Positions 40,020-50,900 of a DNA stretch of 64,000 nt are shown here, in pieces. The position numbers were made by a program, and so were the translations under genes. The stretch covers positions 26,658,070 through 26,722,069 of the forward strand of contig NC_092671.1 in assembly GCF_964355755.1 (NCBI RefSeq). The letters are read 5' to 3'. Origin of the DNA: Antedon mediterranea (taxonomy: Eukaryota > Echinodermata > Crinoidea > Comatulida > Antedonidae). The first letter of the stretch is position 1. Each line of letters begins with the position of its first letter. Below the pieces are notes generated by a model. The model saw only the letters and a program-made list of their open reading frames with translations, did not search any database and had not been told where the DNA came from.

Positions 40020-40420
40020 ACACATTTGTCTTTCCTTCCAAAATTTGTATTGATCCTAGTTTAGAACAGTTGACAACATGTTTAGTGAGATCCAACTTAC
40101 CCACTATACTGTGTTGTGAGAGCATGCATTGGGTCCAAATATCATTAGTAACTTCTTATACTTGGCTCCGTAATTATATACACATAATATATTCCAATAA
40201 TATAGTTTCTTCTGTACATGTACAGGATACGCAAAGTTCCTTGAGTTAACAAACAACGGTAAGTAAAACAAATACGTCCTGCTTGTTCGACGGTCGGTAG
40301 TTGAGAGAGAGAGACAAAGAATAAAAAGGTTTGCATGCCGTTCGTTACACCTGCTAACACATATGCAAATTGCCTCTACACATGTAAAAAAGACATTTGG
40401 CAGAAGTCTACACTAGCAAA
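40020..40420. repeat. Upstream part of the kinase segmental duplication
   Basis: Two blocks, about 40020-40080 (TTTGTATTGATCCTAGTTTA, then CAGTTGACAA) and 40385-40420 (TTTGGCAGAAGTCTACACTA), match 34362-34465 upstream of the kinase pseudogene, where they are nearly adjacent. The duplication therefore extended beyond the kinase 5' end, and about 300 bp between the blocks was inserted in one copy or deleted in the other. Confidence 0.65.
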
Positions 40421-40460
40421 CGTTAGAAAAAAAACAAAAACGTCATTTATCTCATATACT

Positions 40461-40709
40461 GTACGTCGGGGAAACAAAAAACATTCTCCGTATGACAATA
40501 CACAGATCATGCTATCTTGATCAACCTGTAGCCGAACATTTTAATTCAGTTGGTCACTCGATTGCACTGATTTCAGAGTCATTGCAATAGACCACGATGT
40601 AAAATGGAGCGAAAAAACTCGCAAAGACAAAGAAAACCAATGGGAATTACAAATTAAAACCACAAAACCTTTTAGACTGAACAACAGGAACATACTCCCA
40701 GATTGGTAA
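40461..40709 (+). mobile_element. Penelope-like element remnant: GIY-YIG endonuclease C-terminus
   Basis: In frame, LYVGET (the GIY-YIG second motif) is followed by PVAEHFNSVGHS. After a one-base shift near 40562 come DFRVIAIDH, NQWELQIKTTKPF and LNNRNILPDW, then TAA. This order (YxGET, VAxHFN, ExxWIxxLxTxxPxGLN) is typical of the C-terminal endonuclease of Penelope-like retroelements. The reverse transcriptase is not present. The frameshift makes it inactive. Confidence 0.8.
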
Positions 40710-40744
40710 AATTATTCCATTGACTACCAACATTTAAGTTTCAC

Positions 40745-40777
40745 ATTAGGCGCAGGAGCCCCGGATAGCGTTACGTT
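40745..40777 (+). mobile_element. Penelope 3' flank word, inverted partner at 44089-44121
   Basis: A roughly 32-bp string with CATTAGGCGCAGGAGCCCC and GGATAGCGTTACG follows the GIY-YIG remnant. The exact reverse complement occurs at 44089-44121. It probably marks the 3' region of two Penelope-like insertions in opposite orientation. Confidence 0.6.
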
Positions 40778-40779
40778 TG

Positions 40780-41760
40780 AAAACCCCAAAAAGTGAGGTT
40801 TTCAACCATTAGCGGCATGACTGATGTGAGTGATTAATGTGTTTTACGGACGGTTTCAAGGACTATCCTACCAGTGGGCTGTTCACTGGTCAAATGATTG
40901 ACACTTTGTATCACCGTTTGTAACTGGAGCTGTGACGACCTTTGTAACTGGAGCTGTGACGACCTTGCAAGAATACTAGGCCAGAATTTTTAATTGAAAA
41001 GTGCCTTGGTATTAACAATAACATGGAGATGGAAACAAATTTCTCTATCTTTCTTTCTAAAATAAATGGTCACTATAGTTTCAAACTAGGCTTAGTCCAC
41101 CACATTAGTAATTACGAATCGAAACCTAAATTAAAATTGTTGGTATTCTTTGGCCGTTGTTTGATTAATTACATCTTCATGCCATGTTTTTTTTCTCTAA
41201 TGATTTGGCGATACGCTCCTATATTAATTAGGCCTACTAGCAGAGGGTTCGATGAGTTTTGAAAAGTTATGGAAATGTGGTCTAACATATAGCAATTCAG
41301 TTTTTTAAGGCCCTTCTTCCTTGTCCGAGCCTTTAGAAATATTAAAAAGTTATATTAATATAATATATTCTGTGTTTTCATGTTTTGAGAAATTGTATAT
41401 CATTTCAGATGTTTCGCGCTGCGCTTTTATTTGTTTCGCGCTTCGTCTTGTTCGAGCTTCCTCCGTACATACCGATAATTAATATGATTTTTCATTTCAT
41501 TTTTTGTACATTATTAAAAAATAGCATACAGAACATACCCTTCTCTGAGAAAACACTTGTGGGCGATTCCCCGAATACGACATGATGGAATAGCTTTGGA
41601 GACTTTGACTTTGGAGTAGGCCTAAATCGAAACGTCAAGCAACTCAACAGTTCTTTTCAGAACTAATATAGGCCTACGTGGTGTACCGCAAATTTATATC
41701 AACAAATATGTAACTTGTTTAGCACGTTTAAAATGGATAGCAAAACATATTTAAAAAAAA
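40780..41760. other. Intergenic stretch with a 26-bp duplication
   Basis: No gene recognised. Near 40917-40970 a 26-bp unit (TTTGTAACTGGAGCTGTGAC plus GACC) is directly duplicated. The remainder is AT-rich with short unsupported ORFs. Confidence 0.45.
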
Positions 41761-41779
41761 ACCCCTGAATTATTTCAAA

Positions 41780-43110
41780 CAGACAGCACATTAGTTCAAA
41801 CGGATAGCACAATAGATAGCTCAATCAAATGGATATAACTATGATATAACTGTACTGTGCATTCTATACGGATTATCGGGTAGCACATTCTTTCAAATGG
41901 ATAGCACATTATTTCAAATGGATAGCACATTAGGTAGCACAATCAAATGGATATAGTACTGTACATTATTCTATGATTATCGGGTAGCACATTCTTTCAA
42001 ATAGATAGCACATTAGGCCTATTTCAAATGGATAGCACATTCTTTCAAATGGATAGCACATTATTTCAAATGGATAGCACATTATTTCAAATGGATAGCA
42101 CATTGGGTAGCACAATCAAATAGATATAGTACTGTACATTAGTCTATAAGGATTATCGGGTAGCACATTATTTCAAATGGATAGCACATTAGGTAGCACA
42201 ATCGAATGGATATAATTGTACTGTACATTATTCTTATAGCCTACGGATTATCGGGTAGCACATTCTTTCAAATGGATAGCACATTAGGTAGCACAGTCAA
42301 ATGGATATAGTACTGTACATTATTCTATAAGGATTATCGGGTAGCACATTCTTTCAAATGGATAGCACATTAGGTAGCACAATCAAATGGATATAGTACT
42401 GTACATTATTCTATACGGATTATCGGGTAGCACATTCTTTCAAATGGATAGCACATTCTTTCAAATGGATAGCACATTGGGTAGCACAATCAAATGGATA
42501 TAGTACTGTACTGTACATTATTCTATACGGATTATCGGGTAGCACATTCTTTCAAATGGATAGCACATTCTTTCAAATGGATAGCACATTATTTCAAATG
42601 GATAGCACATTAGGTAGCACAATCAAATGGATATATGTAATTGTACTGTACATTATTCTATACGGATTATCGGGTAGCACATTCTTTCAAATGGATAGCA
42701 CATTAGGTAGCACAATCAAATGGATATAGTACTGTACATTATTCTATACGGATTATCGGGTAGCACATTCTTTCAAATGGATAGCACATTCTTTCAAATG
42801 GATAGCACATTGGGTAGCACAATCAAATGGATATAGTACTGTACTGTACATTATTCTATACGGACTATCGGGTAGCACATTCTTTCAAATGGATAGCACA
42901 TTCTTTCAAATGGATAGCACATTATTTCAAATGGATAGCACATTAGGTAGCACAATCAAATGGATATATGTAATTGTACTGTACATTATTCTATACGGAT
43001 TATCGGGTAGCACATTCTTTCAAATGGATAGCAAATTATTTCAAATGGATAGCAAATTATTTCAAATGGATAGCATGGATTTGGGTAGCACAATCAAATT
43101 GAGCACATTG
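41780..43110. repeat. Higher-order satellite built on TTTCAAATGGATAGCACATT
   Basis: A 20-bp basic unit (TTTCAAATGGATAGCACATT) is repeated one to four times. It is followed by a spacer with GGTAGCACAATCAAATGGAT, ATAGTACTGTACATTATTCT and ACGGATTATCGGGTAGCACA, and the cycle repeats about ten times. Copy number of the 20-bp unit varies from cycle to cycle. The ORF across 42889-43164 (repeated FQMDST words) is a product of the repeat and not a gene. Confidence 0.92.
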
Positions 43111-43179
43111 GGTAACACATTGCATCAAATGGGAGCCTACTGTACAGTTATTCTATTGAATTGAAATATATATTTATAA

Positions 43180-44090
43180 TGGGTAACCTCTTCAATCAAA
43201 GACTGGTCTCCCAGAGGGCCCAGTTGGTGATCAGTGGCTGTGATAATACACCGGGGTAACCCCCCACTCGTCTCGAAAGATGTACTAGGTTCTTTAAAGT
43301 ACATACGAGCTAGATGTGTATTCTATTATCGGGTGTAGCACATTAAAATTGAGAGGATAAGATGGACATCATAATTTATTATTAAGGGGCAAAACAGCAA
43401 ATCCTTACTGAGGGGACACTCCTATAAAGCGGACATTAAGGGGACGGGGAACACTTAAGCTCAGCCAATGTTCACTCAATATATTTTCCATCACAAAATA
43501 ACAAAAAAGACGAAATATTTATATCCATTTATCGTTATTAAATAAAAATGGATATCATGATAATTATGATACTTTGTTTGTCTTGAAAGTTTTCATTGGT
43601 GAAACGTTGCCTGCTACATTTTGAATTTCCGAGTCCAGATCAGTATTGGTATTCCGTGATATCTATTCTAACTAATGAAACAATTTTTAGAAAATGATAT
43701 ATCTGATAGATATCATCTAAGTGATGTTTTACATATAAGTTATAACGTTTAACTTTTCATTCTCCAGACATTCAATTCTTTTAATATAGTTCTTGTATAA
43801 CACCATATCAAGTAGTAGTAGAAATTATTGTAGGGTTTTCTTATTATTCAGTCAATTCAGTGTTTCTATACAGAAAAGAGTAGTCAGTGGCCTTAACATC
43901 AATTAATTGTATAATTTGCACCCAAGGTCGAATAGCAAGAAACTCAGGTCCAGTTACATTGGTGTTCATTGGTCAATAGGAAATGAACAGCACACTTATG
44001 GGTGGTGACAAAGTTTAGTTATTGATAAGTTGTCCTTGGGAAAAACACATTAGTTGGGTTGACCATGGGCTGACAGAGTTAACGACTTCG
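43180..44090. other. Intergenic stretch, no gene seen
   Basis: Contains a diverged dispersed-repeat string (43255-43315, see 32020-32110) and a GGGGACA-rich patch near 43405-43450 that resembles 6190-6235. Nothing coding is supported. Confidence 0.4.
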
Positions 44091-44330
44091 TAACGCTATC
44101 CGGGGCTCCTGCGCCTAATGAATATTAACCACCATTTAAGCTGTTTTTTAGTTTCATTCCAAAATTGTTTATGTCTACCAAGCTACTCTTATTCAGTATC
44201 CACCCACCATTCACCATTTTACTTTTTCCTTTTGATTTAACTTTTCGCTTTTCTTTTGTATCTCCATTGAGATCCAGCCACTGATACCCACAGCATTGTC
44301 ATTTTTTCAGTAAATTGCCTTTGGATTTAT
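44089..44330. mobile_element. Penelope-like terminal fragment
   Basis: It starts with the reverse complement of the 40745-40777 word and ends with TTTTGTATCTCCATTGAGATC, CCACTGATACCCACAGCATT and TTTTTTCAGTAAATTGCC. The latter block recurs inverted at 55329-55400 in a CEP290 intron, next to a hammerhead-like motif. The ribozyme-like core is not present in this copy. Confidence 0.6.
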
Positions 44331-44925
44331 ATATATAACAGCGAACACCAGCGGAAAACAATAAAGTATTGTGGTGCTGTTGACGGTGTGGTGTGGTGGG
44401 TTGTTGGACTATAATAGAGGGCGGTAGATTGAATTTAGAATTTGTTTTGAAAACGCTTTTCATACAAACAAATAACATCACCATAACTAATTTTTTGCGG
44501 TGTGGAGGTACCGCGCGCCTGGAATGAATCGGGAGATGTCTTCAACAAAAGCAGAAAACACTGTTATTTAGCTTCTGTATGTAGCCCTTGTAGTTGATGA
44601 TAAACATATTAAGCTCTACCATTTGGCAATAACTAGTAGTTATTTATTGCTTAATCTAACTACATTTCTAGACCTCTTATGAATATTAGGTTATGCCTAG
44701 CTAGGCCTAGGCTAGGCCTAGCCCTAGTTAGGCCTCTCTAGCTAGGCCTAGTAGTAGCTCCCCTAGTAGTAGGGCCCACCCAGTATTAGCTAGGCATAGC
44801 CTAGCTAGCCTAGACCTAGCTAGAGGCCCACTAGCACTAACTAGCCTAGCTAAGGCCCTAGGCTAGGCCTAGCTCTCTAGATGCTGGCTAGGCTAGGTAG
44901 GCCTAAATACGAAGGGATGCTAGTC

Positions 44926-45062
44926 AAGTCGCCCCATCGCAAAGTCGCCCCATACAAAGTCGCCCCATACACAGTCGCCCCATACACAGTCGCCCCATTG
45001 CAAAGTCGCCCCATTGCAAAGTCGCCCCATCGCAAAGTCGCCCCAACGCAAAGTCGCCCCAA
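44926..45062. repeat. GTCGCCCC tandem array, left arm
   Basis: Nine head-to-tail GTCGCCCC units with variable ATCGCAAA, ATACAAA or ATTGCAAA spacers. The array is GC-rich compared with its AT-rich surroundings. Confidence 0.9.
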
Positions 45063-45236
45063 AACGTTAAAAAATAGTTTAAAAGTGCGTAAAATGTCGC
45101 AATGATAAACAAAATAACACGGAACGTGTAGGCATAAAAGGGGAAGCCCCGCCATGTAGTCTCAGGTCACACGATCGGCACGCTCCCCAATCATCAGAGA
45201 GGAAGCTCCCAACTAATCACTCCGCGGTCGCACTAA

Positions 45237-45574
45237 TGCACTTGTCAATTGTATGACTCACTATACGACCCCCGGGAGAGGTGCGTCATGGGTGCGTCAT
45301 TTACAAATAATTACTGACGCAGGGGTGCGTCAAAAAACCTAGATGGTACGTCACATCAATGAACAAGGTGCGTCAATGTCCGTCACTTTACCACCCACCA
45401 TATCATAAACAACATGGTCACAGTGCGTCAAAATGGGTGCGTCATGGTCACCTAAAGGTAAGTCAGCTTTTTGACGCACGGGTGCGTCATGGTATTCAAA
45501 AGTATGACGCACATCGGACAAATGACGCACCTCTCCCGGGGGTCGTATAGTGGGTCATACAATTGACAAGTGCA
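45237..45574. mobile_element. Harbinger-like MITE with GGTGCGTCA subterminal repeats
   Basis: The 338-bp element is flanked by TAA on both sides (45234-45236 and 45575-45577), the 3-bp target duplication typical of PIF/Harbinger. Inverted termini of about 55 bp start TGCACTTGTCAATTGTATGA and run through CTATACGACCCCCGGGAGAGG. The interior carries about a dozen GTGCGTCA or TGACGCAC words in both orientations. No ORF for a transposase. Confidence 0.8.
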
Positions 45575-45579
45575 TAACG

Positions 45580-47125
45580 TGCTAGCTCTCACCAGAGAGA
45601 AACCCCCGTAATTACTCCGCCGTTGTCGCACTACAACGCACCATCTGAAGATGGGGAAACCCCGTCGGAGTTTTACGATGATATCAGTCGCGTTCGAAAT
45701 CGGTGGCGTTTAATTTTGGTCGCGATAAAATGATGTTATACGATCTAGATTATTTTTACTTTGGTCGATGAATATTTATTATTATTAGGCCTATATTAAT
45801 AATTGATTTTTGTTTTTATTTTACACTGAGGTCTATGATGAGAGAAAGATGTGTGCCTTAAAAATGACAATTTGTAAACATAGTTTAAGATTATAGTATA
45901 AAGCCTATTATTCAGCATAATGTCATTTAACAGTACATAAATTTAAATGTGAAATATTTTATAGGGAACGTAGGCTACGTCTGTGTCTTTTATTTTTTAT
46001 ATGCAACAAATTAGGTAAAACAATTTATTTATAAACATTCAGTTTACTATTTTATACATAGTATTACAATGAACATTGATTATAAGCCTGGAAATGCAAT
46101 CCCATCATTATATCCATTATAAAATTGCATCATATCGCCACTATATGTCGTAAATGATGACGTGCATGTGTGTATTCGTCGTACGTCCGTGTACGTTTTA
46201 TTCCGTGCCTCTTCACTGTCTTGTTTATTAAAATTAAATAAACACCCGATATGAGGATATTTATTAGGCATGATAATTAGAATGTTCTATAACCAAAAGG
46301 GTTGAAAAGAATTTCTTCAGTAAAATGATCATTCTGCTGTTGAATAAAAAGCGACTCGCAATCTGAAACATTTTCTGAAACCAATCGGAGCTGCTCCTTC
46401 TGGTATCTGTTTCCTTCTCACAGCTGCTATGTCTTTCTGCTGCCCGTCGGGGATTCCCCTTTTTAAAAAACACGCACACGATAATCATACTGTACGATGG
46501 TTTTTCCATGGTCAAAATGTAGCGTTTTAATTTTACTAAAATACCTGCATGTGTAAAACGATCATATCGGCGAAGAAATCCCCTTTTTTTTATTTCTTCA
46601 TTTTGAAAAGTCATAATTAAAATTAAATAACTATAGACACATAACTTGTCAATAAATGCAAAATGATCAATAAGTAGCCTATATAACATTTATTGTCTTA
46701 CAACGCTGTTATTGTTTAAACTACTGTAAATATACGAAGGCCTACTATTTATACACTTATTATATTATCCTAAAAAATTAGCTGGTATCCACGCGTAGGT
46801 TGAAGAAAGATTCGTAATTGTGGCTCTGGTAACTAATTTTAAAATCATATTAAATTAACATTTTCGAAACTATAAATCAGGGATAATCTTTTCGAAATCT
46901 TTTTAGAACTTTCAAACAAGGGACTATTTTTTAATGATTTTTAAAAAGCACATCACTCCATTAAAACCTGTAAAATAAAAATTAAAACACAAATTATGTA
47001 TATAATAGGATAAACATTATAATGTATACGACATTTAGCGCGACCAAAGTAACAACGCAATCGATATCAAACGCAACCGCTATATGATTAAAACAGCGTA
47101 CTACTCTAGCGGCGGCACTTCCGAA
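45580..47125. other. Interior of the foldback element, no gene recognised
   Basis: The longest ORF (minus, 46264-46689, 141 residues) has no recognisable domain, no repeats and no splice context. A weak direct similarity joins 45195-45240 and 45590-45640 (GAGAGGAAGCTCCCAACTAA versus GAGAGAAACCCCCGTAATTA, each followed by TCGCACTA). Otherwise nothing can be supported. Confidence 0.4.
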
Positions 47126-47128
47126 ATA

Positions 47129-47318
47129 AAACCGTGGGCGACTTTGCGATGGGGCGACTTTGCGTTGGGGCGACTTTGCGTTGGGGCGACTTTGCAATGG
47201 GGTGACTTTGTAATGGGGCGACTGTGCCGGGGCGACTTTGTTTTGGGGCGACTTTGCGATGGGGCGACTTTGTATTGGGAGACTTTGTATGGGGCGACTT
47301 TGCGATGGGGCGACTTGA
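47129..47318. repeat. GGGGCGAC tandem array, right arm
   Basis: About twelve units of GGGGCGACTTTGCGAT, the reverse complement of the left array, including degenerate units (GGGGTGAC, GGGAGAC). Confidence 0.9.
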
Positions 47319-47411
47319 CTGGATCCCATACGAAGATATCTAGGCTAGGCCTATAGCCTACTACGGATACCTCTAGGCTAGGCCTAGATAGAGGCTAGTC
47401 CCAGCTAGGTA

Positions 47412-47502
47412 GGGAAATATCTACGTTCTGGTTCCATGTTCAATTCGGCCTTCAGCCTCATGGAATATGGAACCAGACCGTAGATATTTTCCGTATTCCA
47501 TA
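47412..47502. repeat. Hairpin upstream of CEP290
   Basis: Arms AATATCTACGTTCTGGTTCC and GGAACCAGACCGTAGATATT are inverted around a short GGCCTTCAGCC-type loop. The left-arm word GGAAATATCTACGTTCTG recurs at about 55867-55885 in a CEP290 intron. Confidence 0.7.
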
Positions 47503-47526
47503 CTTCTAAAAAGCAAAGATACAATA

Positions 47527-47838
47527 TAGAGGGTACTTCCGTTTGATAAAGGTACTGTAAAATTGCATTCCTAAAACTCGTACCTAACTATAAAATTTGT
47601 TCCTAAATATAAAACTTGTTCCTAAATATTAAAACTCATTCCTAAATATTAAAAACCTTCTAAATAATCTCTCTTAAATTAAAAACTAAAAAAAAAAAAG
47701 ACGTTAAGCAGAGTATCGAACCTCCAACCCCAGAGCATCATCACAAGCCCACTAAGCTACACAGCTGGCTTGCTATTTATAAGTCCATTGCAATAACCTA
47801 TTTGATTACCATCTATCTTACATAGCGCCCTCTATAAT
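47527..47838. mobile_element. MITE with an internal tRNA-like module, upstream of CEP290
   Basis: Termini TATAGAGGG and CCCTCTATA are inverted. Inside, on the minus strand (47770-47700), the sequence reads like a tRNA: TGTAGCTTAGTGG (A box), then GAGGTTCGATACTC (B box) about 35 bases on. The plus strand to its left carries CTAAATAATCTCTCT, also found beside a second tRNA-like module at 49230-53490. The element ends about 150 bases before the CEP290 start codon. Confidence 0.5.
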
Positions 47839-47975
47839 TACCGTACCTTTAGTTTTATATGGATACGGTACCGTATCTTTAGACAACAAAACAAATAATT
47901 GTTATAAAACTGCAGATTTTTTAAACATTCTTTATATCTTATTTTGGTAGATATAGGACTAATTGTTTTGAAAGA

Positions 47976-47983
47976 CACGTGAC
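47976..47983 (+). promoter_or_regulatory. E-box next to the CEP290 start codon
   Basis: CACGTGAC, a palindromic E-box of the USF/bHLH type, lies 4 bases before the ATG. No RFX X-box could be found in the 150 bases upstream. The function of this site is inference. Confidence 0.3.
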
Positions 47984-47986
47984 AGG

Positions 47987-50900
47987 ATGGCACCCATCAA
48001 TTGGAAGCAGCTGATGGCTGTTGACTTGGAAACACTGGAAGAAGAGGAGGCAGATCAGTTATGTGAAATGCTGGAGAAAGTGAGTACTACACTTTGAAAA
48101 GATACTGGTTGGCATGGTTCAAACTCTGTTATAGTGCCTCATATGGATTTTAAAAAGTATGAGTTTCTCATCGTGTAAATGTACCTACTGTATGCTCACG
48201 CTATAGCCATTTGTAAATTAGCAAATCACGATTTGAGATGGAAACAATGGTATCCTTCGCAAAACAGGCTAAAATGAATTTAATGTAGATAGGCCTAACA
48301 TTCTTATGGTCATGTTTTATTTATACATCACATACATTTTGAACAAATAAAGAAAAAAAATAATACCAGACTTCTAATGGGCTTCTGTATTTCTCAAATC
48401 ATTGGTATGATTGTGATTATGATTTGAGTCACTCAGTTATACTAGCCTAATAGACCAGAAAATTGACACAGATATTAGGATTGATTCAAAAGAATGCCCA
48501 CTGTAGAATATTTCAGAAAAAGGGGTACATTTTACAAGAATTTAGACTCATTCTTTATAAAAAAAAAGCTACACATGAAGCTAGATGTACCATGTGCAAC
48601 CAACACATATCAACAATATGACCATTTTCCTCTTTTTTAAAGTTAGTTAAAGAATTTGCTGGAAAAAATATCTCCAAACTTTTGTGGATAAAATTGGACC
48701 TTAGTGGGAGTATGGTGTACTTGGTGTTTGATGTGTGTTAAAATTTCTTATGACAGGGGTAATATTTATTTGTCCAAAAAGTACATACAATATAATCAGG
48801 AACAGAACCAAAATATTCGGAAAGGAAAGAAGTACAGATAAACAGAAATTGTTATTTTTGGAAAGATACATTAACTACTACAGTAGATCAATTGGCTTCT
48901 ACACACACACAATGGAGGAGGATCCCAGATTTGGTTTTCTCGATTTTTCTATAAACCTTATTTATGTTTTTTTTTTAAGGCTGATTCTCCAGCAGAAGAC
49001 ACTGATGGTGCAAAGATGCTGAGGTTGTATGAAGTAACAAGAGCTGTGATGAAAATAAAGGCAGAGCAGGGTGATGCTGCCCTTGATGAGCTTGATAAAA
49101 TGGCAGAAGAACAAGGAAAAGACTCTGCCAAGAAAGGTAATGCTGGGCCACGTAAATATTTTTCCCAAAGACTTTCTCTGAAAGATACGTGAAAGACAGC
49201 CAAACTACTTCCTGAATATAACTAAACCTAACCCTCTAAATAATCTCTCTCACTCTAAAGCAGACCTCCCAACTCTCCCGAAAATTGCGGGAGTCTCCCG
49301 ATTTTTTTGGTGCTCTCCCGCGAAACCCAAATTTCCCCCGATTTTTTCATTTTTGGATAAAAATTTCCCGATTTTAAATAAGGAACCTATACAATATGGC
49401 CAAGCCAAGTAATCACATTTTTAACGTTGGATTTTGTTGAATTGACAGGGCGTTGTGAAGTTGGTTGTTTAGTTAAAAGCAAAACAAAAGCCACACACAA
49501 ATACCATTGTTCGTAAAAAGATAAATAAAACAAAGCATACTCGAATAAAACAAAGAGTACAACTTCCCTTCTTTGTTGACTAATTAAATACGCCTAGGTG
49601 GGTCGCCTAAACAACATGGCATGGTAAGTGTGGGCTGGCAGATAGAATTGCATTCAGCAAGCTTTTTGTGAATAAACGACCAATCAAATCAATCCCTTGA
49701 AAAACCACTTATTGACCACGTATAATTAAAAAAAAGATGCATTTTTTAATTACTTATCAACTGATCGCCATTCAACTAGTTAAAATAATATTACAATTTC
49801 AAATAAATAATTTACGATGTCAGCTCGGCCGGCGAAGAAAAAAATTAAGTATGCAGCAAAGTTCAAACCAGAGTTCACAGAAGATTATCCATGCATTATT
49901 TCGGTCAGAGGTGAACCTAGTTCAGCTACTAGCTGATGCACGCTGTGCAATTTGACATTTAATATAAGTCATGGCGGTAGAAATGACGTAAGTTTATTTT
50001 ATTTTTCATATGTTATGTGCTTTTTTAATGTATAATTAAATAAACTACAAAAGGCCAGAAAATGTTAGACGCAAGGCTGCAACCATTGAAGCTAGGCTAG
50101 TAGTGTTCACTCGACTAGCCTTTGTAGGCCTAGCCTAGGCCTCAACAGTGCCAGTAGGTTACTAAACGGCGTCGTTCAGTCACTCCAGGCCTAGGGATTG
50201 GTGAACCTTAGATAGGCTAGGCCTGTAGTTGGCCTGTCGATTCGGCTACTAGGCCTGGTGGTGGTCATACGTACGTCTAGGTACAAAACTGTATGTTATC
50301 TAGGCCTATCTATGTTTTTAAAAATATAATATTTAGCCTAAAAAAAAATATTTAGCCTAGATCTGTAATTAGTTATTGAAATTGATATTTTTTACAGACA
50401 AAGAAGCATGAAAAAGTTGCAAGAGCTTTGAACCAATGCCAGACTTTGTTGTTCAATATAAACAGAGATCCAATAGCAGAAAAGGTTATAAACGCGGAGG
50501 TGCTTTATACGGATTACGGTCGAAGCGGCCGCCAACTAAAGCGGCCGCTAGTTCAATAACGGTAATCTGTATGGAACGCCGTGTGCGCTTTGATTGTCGT
50601 TGTTTTGTAATCTTTGATCGTCATTGTTTCGACAGGTTTTCTTTACCTCGGACGTAAATAACAATCTACATTATTATTCAATTTATTTTCTTTTTTTTTA
50701 CAGATTGAATGTGATACGCGTACGTTCTTTTAAACGAAAGGGCGAATCGATGATTACTTATTTTAACTGTTCTAAATGATATACATATGTTTAATATTTA
50801 ATAAAGTCTATAAAATACATTGTGGTGTTATATTGTATATTAATATAATATAATAATAAGCCAATTATTAAGAATTATATATAAATAAACCAATCAATAA

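Larger units (their letters stand above)
44690..47406. mobile_element. Foldback element with inverted GTCGCCCC arrays
   Basis: Both ends are low-complexity CTAGGCCTAG DNA (44690-44900 and 47338-47406). Just inside are arrays of a 15-16 bp unit: about nine GTCGCCCCATCGCAAA-type copies at 44926-45062, and about a dozen inverted copies at 47129-47318. The arrays are joined to the ends by inverted GATGCTAGTCAAGTCGCCCC and GGGGCGACTTGACTGGATCC. The interior holds a small MITE (45237-45574) and otherwise unrecognised DNA. Arginine/serine or glycine-rich ORFs across the arrays on both strands are repeat by-products. There is no transposase. Confidence 0.7.

Noticed and set aside
42889-43164. FQMDST repeat ORF
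   Set aside because: Translation of the 20-bp satellite unit.
44877-45155. ORFs with repeated YGATL or KVAP words over GTCGCCCC arrays (also 46994-47356)
   Set aside because: Direct by-products of a 15-bp repeat on both strands.
46264-46689. 141-residue minus-strand ORF
   Set aside because: No domain, no homology I recognise, no splice signals, and it lies inside a foldback element.
48735-49022. 95-residue ORF crossing into CEP290 exon 2
   Set aside because: Wrong frame for the exon and starts within intron 1; no domain.
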